Shown here piece by piece: positions 40,812 to 47,880 of a stretch of 51,023 nucleotides of DNA. The position numbers were made by a program, and so were the translations under genes. The notes below the pieces were generated by a model, which did not search any database, had not been told where the DNA came from, and worked only from the letters and a program-made list of their open reading frames with translations. Numbering within the stretch: position 1 is the stretch's first letter; each line of letters starts with the position of its first letter. This DNA is from Kribbella albertanoniae (GTDB lineage: Bacteria > Actinomycetota > Actinomycetes > Propionibacteriales > Kribbellaceae), in contig NZ_SMKA01000025.1 of NCBI RefSeq assembly GCF_004348455.1, positions 1-51,023 of the forward strand, written 5' to 3'.

Positions 40812-43144
40812 CGGTCGGTCGGTGGCGTGCCCCACGTGGTCGGGGTGTCCGTCATCTGTACGGCGATGCGGCCGCCGCGGGTGGTGAACGACTCCGGGAG
40901 CCAGGACTCGGTGCGCGGGCGGCCGTTCAGAGCTAGCGATTCGACGTACTGGTTGGTGTCTGAGGTCGCTGGCGCTTCCACGGTGATTCGTACGCCGTTG
41001 CTGCGGCGGAGCTCGACTTTCGGGAAGAGCGGGCTGCCGACGAGGAGTTCGGCGCGGCCGGCGGTCTGGGGGAAGAGGCCGATGGCGGCGAAGATGTACC
41101 AGGCCGAGAGCGTGCCCAGGTCGTCGTTGCCGGGGAGGCCGGCGGGGCCGGTGCTGTAGACGGTGTCGACGATCTCGCGGGTGGTCGCTTGCGTCTTCCA
41201 GGCGACGCCGAGGCCGTTGTAGAGCCAGGGTGCGTGCAGACCGGGCTCGTTCGTCGGGTCGTAGCGGGCCGCGCTGCCGCCCTTGACCGCCCAGTTCCCC
41301 TGCTCATCATGGAAGAACGCGTCGAGCCGCTCGACTGCCTTGCCGTTCATCGCCGCGGCCAGACCTGAAACGTCCTGCGGGACCATCCACGTGTACGTCG
41401 CACTCGAGCCCTGCGCGAATCCCGTCTGGGTGGAAGGGGTGAAGTTGGGCTCCCAGGTGCCGTCGGCTTTGCGTGCCCGTTGGTAACCGACGGTCGGGTC
41501 GAAGGTGTTCTTCCACCAACCACCGCGCGCCTTCAGATCCTGTACGTCGGCGCCCAGCCGCTGGCCCCATTGCGCCAGCGAGTAGTCGGCGAGCGAGTTC
41601 TCCAACGTCTCAGCGGCGCCACCCCAGCAGTGGCAGGCGTCTTGAGGTGCGTACTGGTGCGCCAGGTAGGTGTTGAGCGCCGGTCGTTGCCCGGTACATT
41701 GCCCTGGGCAACCACCATCGAGCTCCGCTTCAGCGTTCTGCACCCGCGCCTGCTGAGCGAGCGACTCGAAGGCACCCTGTACGTCGAAGTTGCGCACTCC
41801 CATCGCGGTGAACGTGGCCAGCGTCGGCGCTGCCGGGTCGCCGGTCATCACGTGGGTCGGACCGTTGTTGTGCAGCCAGCGGTCCCAGATCCCCTTGTTC
41901 TGCTGGGCAAACTGATACATCGACTGCGCGAAGTCACCGGCGACGTCGGGTTTGAGGAGGGCGAGCAACTGAATGTGCGCACGGTACTGATCCCAGCCGG
42001 AGAACGTTCCGTACTGTGCCTTCTGTCCCCGCGCGAGCCGGTGGATCTTCAGGTCCGACCCCAGATACCGGCCGTCGACATCATTGAAGATGTTCGGCTG
42101 CAGCAGCACGTGGTAGAGCGCGGTGTAGAACGTCGTGCGCTGCGCATCCGTTCCACCGCTGATGTCGATCGCCTGCAACTCCCGCCGCCAGGCCGCGTAC
42201 CCTTCCGCCGCGATCCGGTCGACGGTGGCATGCCGCCGTACCTCGGTCCGGAGGTTCTGCTCGGCGCCGGCCAGGCTCACGTACGAGATCCCCAACTGCA
42301 TCCGCACCTTCGCGCCCGGCGCGAATGTCACGTAGCCACCCGAACCACGCCCGGCCCGATCGGCGCCGGTCGCGTAGCCCTCGCCGCCGGTGGTGTGCGT
42401 ACTGCCCGCGGCCAGGTCGCCGTTCTTCCAGGTGCCGTTGGCAACGATCGGCTGGTCGAACGATGCGGTGAAGTACAGCCGGTAGTAGGTCTTGCGGTTG
42501 TTCGCTCCCCCGTTGGCCCGCCGGCCGCAGAACGCGCCGGTCAGCACGGATCCGGTCACCTTGCGCCCACTCGGGTCGATGGTGATCTGCGCGTCCTCGC
42601 TGCCGTTCAGGGAGTTCGACGTACGGAAGAGGAGGTTCGCAGCCTGGTCGGCAGGGAAGGTGAACTCGCCGACGCCGGCCCGCGTGGTCACGGCGAGGTC
42701 GGTCTTGACGCCGGAATCCAGCGTGACCGTGTAGCGGCCCGGGACTGCCTTCTCGTTCGCGTGGCTGAAGTTCGTGGCGTACTTCGCGTCCTTCGTGTCG
42801 GCCGTCGGCGACGAGTCGACCGCCCCGACGTACGGCAGGATCGGGATGTCGCCGGCTGCTCCGGGGTTACAGCCCGCGCCGCTCAGGTGGGTCAGACTGA
42901 ACCCGCGGACGCGCGTGACGTCGTACTGGTACCCGTTCGCCGCGCCGGTGCTGGTCTGATCGCCACGCGTACTCGTCGGACTCCACGAGATCATCCCGAA
43001 CGGGCGAACCGCACCCGGCCACGTCGTACCGTCACGCAGCGAGCCGATCAGCGGGTCGACGTACGACGCGGGATCTGTTGATGCCTGAGCGGGTACGGCC
43101 GGGATCAGCAGAGCGAGGGTGAGTGCAGCTGCGACCAAGCGCAT
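40808..43144 (-). CDS. Secreted GH92 family alpha-mannosidase-like glycosidase
   Basis: 778 aa. Signal peptide MRLVAAALTLALLIPAVPAQA. The GH92 N-terminal beta-sandwich starts YVDPLIGSLRDGTTWPGAVRPFGM, and the catalytic (alpha/alpha)6 domain has FSGWDQYRAHIQLLALLKPD, NEPGLHAPWLYN and the family signature GNDDLGTLSAWYIFAAIGLFP. GH92 enzymes are calcium-dependent exo-alpha-mannosidases acting on mannans and N-glycans. ATG 43144 with GGGAGG. It has no transporter neighbours in this window. Lengths and motifs are complete, so it should be active. Confidence 0.95.
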   Translation of the reverse strand: MRLVAAALTLALLIPAVPAQASTDPASYVDPLIGSLRDGTTWPGAVRPFGMISWSPTSTRGDQTSTGAANGYQYDVTRVRGFSLTHLSGAGCNPGAAGDIPILPYVGAVDSSPTADTKDAKYATNFSHANEKAVPGRYTVTLDSGVKTDLAVTTRAGVGEFTFPADQAANLLFRTSNSLNGSEDAQITIDPSGRKVTGSVLTGAFCGRRANGGANNRKTYYRLYFTASFDQPIVANGTWKNGDLAAGSTHTTGGEGYATGADRAGRGSGGYVTFAPGAKVRMQLGISYVSLAGAEQNLRTEVRRHATVDRIAAEGYAAWRRELQAIDISGGTDAQRTTFYTALYHVLLQPNIFNDVDGRYLGSDLKIHRLARGQKAQYGTFSGWDQYRAHIQLLALLKPDVAGDFAQSMYQFAQQNKGIWDRWLHNNGPTHVMTGDPAAPTLATFTAMGVRNFDVQGAFESLAQQARVQNAEAELDGGCPGQCTGQRPALNTYLAHQYAPQDACHCWGGAAETLENSLADYSLAQWGQRLGADVQDLKARGGWWKNTFDPTVGYQRARKADGTWEPNFTPSTQTGFAQGSSATYTWMVPQDVSGLAAAMNGKAVERLDAFFHDEQGNWAVKGGSAARYDPTNEPGLHAPWLYNGLGVAWKTQATTREIVDTVYSTGPAGLPGNDDLGTLSAWYIFAAIGLFPQTAGRAELLVGSPLFPKVELRRSNGVRITVEAPATSDTNQYVESLALNGRPRTESWLPESFTTRGGRIAVQMTDTPTTWGTPPTDR

Positions 43145-43210
43145 GGGTGAGCCTCCCGTTGGGCGGACGGACGTTCCAACGATAGAGGCCGCAGGTGACC
43201 AGCGGGTGTC

Positions 43211-43867
43211 TTACTCGTGCAGCAGGCCTGCATCGTGGACGAGCAAGGCGATCTGCACCCGGTTGTTCAGATCGAGTTTGGTGAGAATCCGCGACACATG
43301 CGTTTTGACGGTCGGCACACTCAGATAGAGAGTCGCGCTGATCTCCGCGTTCGACTTGCCTTCGCCGACGGCGACGGCGATCTCGCGCTCGCGCTCGTTC
43401 AGCGCGGCCAGCCGGTTGACCGCCTTTGTCTTGCGCTGGTCGTGGCCGGACGCGGCGACCCGGGTGATCAGCCGCTTGGTGACCGCGGGCGACAGCACCG
43501 GCTGACCACCGGCGACCCGGCGGACCGACTCGACGATCTCGGCCGGCGGGGTGTCCTTCAGCACGAATCCCGCCGCGCCTGCCCGCAACGCGCGCAGTAC
43601 GTGCTCGTCGGCGTCGAACGTGGTCAGGATGATGATCTCGGGCGCGCCCGGGCGTCGCCGTACCGTCTCCGTCGCGGTCAGGCCGTCGGTATTCGGCATC
43701 CGGATGTCCATCAGTACGACGTCCGGGGCGAGCCGCTCGATCAGCCCGGTGACGCCGGTCCCGTCGCCCGCCTCGCCGACCACGCGGATGTCCGGCGCGC
43801 CGCCCAGCATCAGCTTCAGGCCGGCGCGCAGCAGCGGGTCGTCGTCGACGATGAGTACCCGGATCAT
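43211..43867 (-). CDS. NarL/LuxR-type response regulator
   Basis: 218 aa. Receiver domain 1-120 with VDDD, phospho-acceptor D54 in VVLMDIRMP, and LKD lysine. LuxR-type helix-turn-helix at about 150-212: LNEREREIAVAVGEGKSNAEISATLYLSVPTVKTHVSRILTKLDLNNRVQIAL. ATG 43867 overlaps the kinase stop as ATGA, so the pair is co-translated. Targets are unknown. Confidence 0.95.
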   Translation of the reverse strand: MIRVLIVDDDPLLRAGLKLMLGGAPDIRVVGEAGDGTGVTGLIERLAPDVVLMDIRMPNTDGLTATETVRRRPGAPEIIILTTFDADEHVLRALRAGAAGFVLKDTPPAEIVESVRRVAGGQPVLSPAVTKRLITRVAASGHDQRKTKAVNRLAALNEREREIAVAVGEGKSNAEISATLYLSVPTVKTHVSRILTKLDLNNRVQIALLVHDAGLLHE

Positions 43868-44988
43868 GACGGCCACGGTAGCCAGGCGTAGAGGCGGAAC
43901 TCGCCGTCGGAGGTGCGGCCGTGTTCGAGGCGACCCTCCACCAGGGCGGCGCGCTCGGCCAACCCCAGCAGGCCCCGGCCGTCGCCTAGTCGCTTGCTGG
44001 GCGCCGGGTTGCGCACCTCGACCGCCAAGCCGTTGCCCGGGGCACCGGTCACGTCGATGGTCACCTGCTCGCCCGGCGCGTGTTTCATCGCGTTCGTCAG
44101 GCCTTCCTGGACGATCCGGTACGCCGTACGGCCGATGTGATCGGGGAGAGCGCCGACGACGTCCTGCCGGAGCTCGACCGGTACGCCGGCCGCCCTGGAC
44201 GCCTCGACCAGCGCTGGAAGGTCCGCGAACGTGGGTTGGGGCAGCTCGCCGACGGGTGCCCGCAGTACGCCGATCACCTCGCGCAGATCCTGGAGGGCTT
44301 GGTGGGCGCTGGCCCGGATCACCTCGGCGGCGCTCGCAACCTCCGCGGTCGACGCATCCGGGCGGTAGGCGAGCGCGCCCGCATGCACGCTCAGCAACGA
44401 CAACCGATGCCCGAGTACGTCGTGCATCTCGCGCGCAATCTCCTCGCGGGCCCGGAGCTGCCCCTGCTCCGCCTGCAACTGGGCCACGGTCTCGGCCCGA
44501 TCGGCGCGGTCGCGCAGGGTCTGGAGGAGCTGTCGCCGGGATCGGATGTACAGGCCCCAGCCGGCGACCGCGATGTAGAGCGCGATGGCCGCTATCGCCA
44601 GCGCGCCGGTGTCCGGCGGGCGCTTGACCTGGAGGTAGAGGACGAGGGACACCGCGTTCGCGGCGAACACGAGCAGGGTGGTCCGCAGCGGTCGGTACAC
44701 CGCCACTGACAAGATCAGGACGAGGGTCGGGCCGCTGGCGGTCTCGGACCAGATCGAGATGACCGAGGCGGCCAGGGCCAGGTGGACCGGCCACCGGCGG
44801 CGGAACCAGACCGCGAAGCACAGCGCCAGGCCGGACACGAGATCGAGCAGAACCAGGAACTCCCGGCTCTCCGCCTTCGCGGTGTCTTCGAAGACGATGA
44901 GCCCGAAGATCAGTGCGAACAGGAACACGACCGAGTCCACCGCCCAGTCCCGCGCGCTGCGGCGACGGGGGTGCGCGGGCCGGTTCAT
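43864..44988 (-). CDS. Sensor histidine kinase (HisKA_3 type)
   Basis: 374 aa. Four to five membrane helices in the first 150 residues, with no clear extracellular sensor domain. A coiled-coil linker follows, then HisKA_3 with phospho-acceptor H189 in REEIAREMHDVLGHRLSLLSVHAG, and HATPase_c with IVQEGLTNAMKHA and DGRGLLGLAERAALVEG. ATG 44988 has TACATT six bases upstream, which supports it over a GTG eight codons earlier. It phosphorylates the regulator encoded immediately downstream. Confidence 0.94.
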   Translation of the reverse strand: MNRPAHPRRRSARDWAVDSVVFLFALIFGLIVFEDTAKAESREFLVLLDLVSGLALCFAVWFRRRWPVHLALAASVISIWSETASGPTLVLILSVAVYRPLRTTLLVFAANAVSLVLYLQVKRPPDTGALAIAAIALYIAVAGWGLYIRSRRQLLQTLRDRADRAETVAQLQAEQGQLRAREEIAREMHDVLGHRLSLLSVHAGALAYRPDASTAEVASAAEVIRASAHQALQDLREVIGVLRAPVGELPQPTFADLPALVEASRAAGVPVELRQDVVGALPDHIGRTAYRIVQEGLTNAMKHAPGEQVTIDVTGAPGNGLAVEVRNPAPSKRLGDGRGLLGLAERAALVEGRLEHGRTSDGEFRLYAWLPWPS

Positions 44989-45092
44989 GGGACGAATGTA
45001 GCGCCGTACCACCGCTGTCCAGGCCGTTCCGGGCTGTCCGGATACCGAAGTCGAGGTGATCTCCTCCTTTGGTTGACGGTAGGTTCCCGGGC

Positions 45093-45599
45093 ATGAGTCA
45101 GCTCGCAGTCACCGTCATCGGCCCGGACCGCCCGGGCATCATCGCGGACGTCACCGAGGCCCTGGCCGGGACCGGCGTCAACCTCGAGGACTCCACGATG
45201 ACGCTCCTGCGCGGGCATTTCGCGATGATGATCGTGTGCTCCGGCTCGCTCGACGAGGTACAGACCGCGATCGAGCCGCTGCGGGGCGAACTGGTCATCA
45301 CGGTCCGCGCCATGGGCCCGGAACACGAGCACGCCGCGATCGGACCGTCGTACCTGCTGAGCGTCCACGGCGCCGACCGCCCCGGGATCGTCGCGGCGGT
45401 GACCCGGATGGTCGCGGCCGTCGGCGGCACCATCACCGACCTGGCCACCCGGCTGAGCGGCGACCTGTACGTGCTGACAGCCGAGGTCGAGCTGCCGCTC
45501 ACCGCCGACCTGGAAACCCTGGAGCGCGCCCTCGAGATCACCGCCGAGGAGCTCGGCGTCGGCGTCACCCTGACCCCGGCGGAGAGCGACGACCTGTGA
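45093..45599 (+). CDS. Double ACT-domain protein (GcvR-like)
   Basis: 168 aa with two ACT domains: LAVTVIGPDRPGIIADVTEALAGTGVNLED (1-80) and LLSVHGADRPGIVAAVTRMVAAVGGTITD (about 88-165). Such proteins bind amino acids, often glycine or serine, and relatives of GcvR act as regulators. ATG 45093 lies seven bases after TAGGTT, leaderless. Its stop overlaps the peptide deformylase start as GTGA, linking it to N-terminal processing of proteins rather than to a gcv operon. Confidence 0.9.
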   Translation: MSQLAVTVIGPDRPGIIADVTEALAGTGVNLEDSTMTLLRGHFAMMIVCSGSLDEVQTAIEPLRGELVITVRAMGPEHEHAAIGPSYLLSVHGADRPGIVAAVTRMVAAVGGTITDLATRLSGDLYVLTAEVELPLTADLETLERALEITAEELGVGVTLTPAESDDL

Positions 45600-46162
45600 G
45601 CGTCGCCCACCTCAACCAGACCCTCGCCGCCTGGAGCCCCGCCCAGCTCGGCCTCGTCGGCGACGTCCTGGAAGTGGTCCGCGCCCCCCACCCGGTGCTC
45701 GCCACCCTCGGGGCGACCGTCGACCCACTCGACCCCACCATGGTCGCCCTCGCCGCCGACCTGGTCGCCACCATGCGCGTCTCCCCCGGCTGCGTCGGCC
45801 TGGCCGCCCCCCAGGTCGGGATCAGCGCCCAGATGTTCGCCCTCGACGTCACCGGCCACCCCAAGACCCGCACCTGCCACGGCGTCTTCGTCCTCTGCAA
45901 CGCCGTCGTCACCGAAGCCTCCCGCCAGGAGAAGGCCCGCGAAGGCTGCATGTCCGTCCCCGACTTCACCGGCGACGTCAAACGCGCCACCCGCCTGGAG
46001 GTGACCGGTGTCCTACCGGGCACCACCGACCAGGTCACCATCACCACCGACGCCTTCGAAGCCCGCGCCCTCCAGCACGAGATCGACCACTGCAACGGCA
46101 AACTCTTCCTCGACCGAGTCGCCGGAGCGCACGCCGTACACCCCCGCAAGGTCTACAAATAA
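45596..46162 (+). CDS. def: Peptide deformylase
   Basis: 188 aa metalloenzyme removing the formyl group from new proteins. All three motifs are present: motif 1 CVGLAAPQVG (residues 66-75), motif 2 EGCMSVP with metal ligand C118, motif 3 QHEIDH with H161, E162 and H165. The first 20 residues are an extra helical start. GTG 45596 overlaps the ACT gene stop by four bases. Actinobacteria often have two deformylases; whether this is the main one is not visible here. Confidence 0.95.
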   Translation: MSVAHLNQTLAAWSPAQLGLVGDVLEVVRAPHPVLATLGATVDPLDPTMVALAADLVATMRVSPGCVGLAAPQVGISAQMFALDVTGHPKTRTCHGVFVLCNAVVTEASRQEKAREGCMSVPDFTGDVKRATRLEVTGVLPGTTDQVTITTDAFEARALQHEIDHCNGKLFLDRVAGAHAVHPRKVYK

Positions 46163-46178
46163 CGTACCCTCGACCCGC

Positions 46179-46259
46179 GCCCGGGTGGCGGAACGGCAGA
46201 CGCAGCGAGCTTAAACCTCGCAGCCGAAAGGCGTACGGGTTCGAATCCCGTCCCGGGCA
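46179..46259 (+). tRNA. tRNA-Leu(UAA), bldA-like
   Basis: Full cloverleaf: acceptor GCCCGGG/CCCGGGC, D stem GCG/CGC, anticodon stem GCGAG/CTCGC with loop CTTAAAC (anticodon TAA), long variable arm GCC-GAAA-GGC, and T arm ACGGG-TTCGAAT-CCCGT, discriminator A. CCA is not encoded (CCG follows). It reads UUA, the rarest codon in high-GC actinomycetes, and is the counterpart of Streptomyces bldA. It sits 16 bases after the deformylase gene. Confidence 0.95.
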
Positions 46260-46298
46260 CCGGTACGACGACCAGCCCCGCATGTGTCGTCGACGTTG

Positions 46299-46754
46299 TC
46301 AGGCTTGGGGCTTGTGGAGCTCGTTCTCGTGCAGGCGATCTACCAGGGGTGACTCCTGGAGATGGCGCAGGGTCGCCTCGTTCACCCTGAGGGTGAGCAG
46401 CGGGTAGAGCTCGAAGCGCGTCTGCACCTGGACTTCGAGCGGCTTGAGCTGAGCCAGCAACTGGTCTTGCGCGTCGGCGATGGCCTTCTTGCTCTCAGCT
46501 CTCCCGGCTGGTGTCTGCCGGAGCCTCAGCGTGACCAGGACCGTGAGCTGGCCCTCCGCGCGTGCCTTGTCGAGCAAGGCCTGCTCCTCGGAGGTGGGTG
46601 ACGGACCCGCCGAGGTCTGACGCGGACTCGCTGACGTCGACGGCGCGGACGCCGAACTGGGTGGGTCGTCCGGTGGATTGTCGCCGGAACAACCTGTGCA
46701 CAGGAGCGCCATCCCCGCAGCCAGGTATGCGCATCGTCGTGTGAACCTCAGCAT
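46299..46754 (-). CDS. Lipoprotein with inhibitor I9-like domain
   Basis: 151 aa. Lipoprotein signal: MLRFTRRCAYLAAGMALLCTGC, with the lipidated cysteine at about residue 22. A Ser/Pro/Thr-rich linker spans to about 55. The C-terminal 85 residues (GQLTVLVTLRLRQT...RFELYPLLTLRVNEATLRHLQESPLVDRLHENELHKP) look like the subtilisin propeptide / peptidase inhibitor I9 fold: alternating strands, and the terminal L...L..SPLVD.LHEN pattern matching V.SV..D-type ends. No protease domain follows, so it may be a free-standing surface inhibitor or folding helper. ATG 46754 with GAAGGG. Confidence 0.7.
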   Translation of the reverse strand: MLRFTRRCAYLAAGMALLCTGCSGDNPPDDPPSSASAPSTSASPRQTSAGPSPTSEEQALLDKARAEGQLTVLVTLRLRQTPAGRAESKKAIADAQDQLLAQLKPLEVQVQTRFELYPLLTLRVNEATLRHLQESPLVDRLHENELHKPQA

Positions 46755-46867
46755 GAGCGCCCTTCGTTGTGAACTGGCCCGCTGAACGTGGCGTGACGGT
46801 ATGCGCTGTCACCGACGCATCTCTGCCCGTACCGCACCCGTACCGCAGGGCCATCTGCTGCGGGGGC

Positions 46868-46967
46868 GGACCGCCACCACTGTCTAACGCCACGCGGGCT
46901 GACTGGTTCACGCTCAGCGTGCAGTGCTCAGGCGGCTGGGGGGCGGGTTAGACAGTGGTGCAGGTCC
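46868..46967. repeat. 100-base element bounded by 21-base inverted repeats
   Basis: The arms 46868-46888 and 46947-46967 match at 19 of 21 positions; the inner 14 bases (CACCACTGTCTAAC / GTTAGACAGTGGTG) are perfect. The 58-base interior holds its own hairpin CACGCT-C-AGCGTG (46909-46921). It lies in the 238-base divergent gap between the lipoprotein and the aminoglycoside kinase; nothing else supportable is in that gap apart from promoters. Confidence 0.6.
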
Positions 46968-46992
46968 GGCACGGCCGGTTTAGGTTGGTGGG

Positions 46993-47880
46993 GTGAGGTT
47001 TGAGATTCCTGAGCAGGTGCGGCGGACGGTGATGGCCGCTGGGGATGGGGCCTGGCTGGATGAGTTGCCTGGGGTGGTTGAGGCGCTGGCTCGGGAGTGG
47101 TCGTTGGTGATCGGGGGCAGCTTGGCGGGTGGTCATGCGGGGCTGGTTGTTGAGGTGACGCGAGCTGACGGGACGCCGACGGTGCTCAAGGTTGGTGTGC
47201 CGGGGCGGGATGTTGGGCCGGAGGCTGTGGCGTTGCGGCTGGCGGACGGGGAGGGGTGCGCTCGGCTGTTGGGGGAGGACTTGGGTCGGCAAGCGCTGCT
47301 GCTTGAGCGGCTTGGGGCTCCGATGCAGGACCTCGTGGCTGATCCTGCACAGCGGCACGACTTGTTGTGTGAGGTGGCGGTTCGGTTGTGGCGGCCGATC
47401 GGTCCCGACGTCGACCTTCCGACGGGCGCGCAGTTGGCTGAGCAGTACGCGGAGCGGCTGCCGAGGCTGTGGGAGCAGGCGGGGCGTCCGTGTACGGCGG
47501 CCACGGTGGCGGACGCGCTGGAGTGCATGGAGCATCGTCGCCTTGCCCATGACGATCGGTCCGCGGTACTGGTTCACGGTGATATCCACGAGATGAACGC
47601 GCTGCAGGCGAGTGACGGTAGCTACAAGCTCATCGATCCGGCCGGGCTGCGGGCCGAGCCGGCGTGTGATCTCGGGACCATCGTGCGGTGCACCCCGGAC
47701 TTTGGCGATGACCTGCGGGCACGGACCGAGCGGCTGGCTTCCCGCGCGGGCGTGGACCCCACCGCCATCTGGCAATGGGGAACCATCCACCGCGTCATGA
47801 GCGGCGTCTACGCCTGCAGTATCGGCCTTCAGCCCTTCGGTGAACTGCTGCTGGCCGAAGCGGATCGCCTCACGGCGTAG
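46993..47880 (+). CDS. APH(6)-like aminoglycoside (streptomycin) phosphotransferase family protein
   Basis: 295 aa kinase of the APH(6)/hydroxyurea phosphotransferase type. Start of the kinase fold GGSLAGGHAGLVVEVTRADG, lysine strand TVLKVGVP, catalytic Brenner motif VLVHGDIHEMNAL (D in HGD) and the magnesium site LIDPAGLRAEPACDLG. Members inactivate streptomycin at O-6; chromosomal relatives may use other substrates. GTG 46993 lies six bases after TAGGTT. Its 3' end overlaps the end of the convergent ribosomal protection gene by 52 bases. Confidence 0.88.
   Translation: MRFEIPEQVRRTVMAAGDGAWLDELPGVVEALAREWSLVIGGSLAGGHAGLVVEVTRADGTPTVLKVGVPGRDVGPEAVALRLADGEGCARLLGEDLGRQALLLERLGAPMQDLVADPAQRHDLLCEVAVRLWRPIGPDVDLPTGAQLAEQYAERLPRLWEQAGRPCTAATVADALECMEHRRLAHDDRSAVLVHGDIHEMNALQASDGSYKLIDPAGLRAEPACDLGTIVRCTPDFGDDLRARTERLASRAGVDPTAIWQWGTIHRVMSGVYACSIGLQPFGELLLAEADRLTA

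Noticed and set aside
46769..46951. 60-codon frame between the lipoprotein and kinase genes
   Set aside because: Overlaps the inverted-repeat element and has no codon bias or domain-like pattern.
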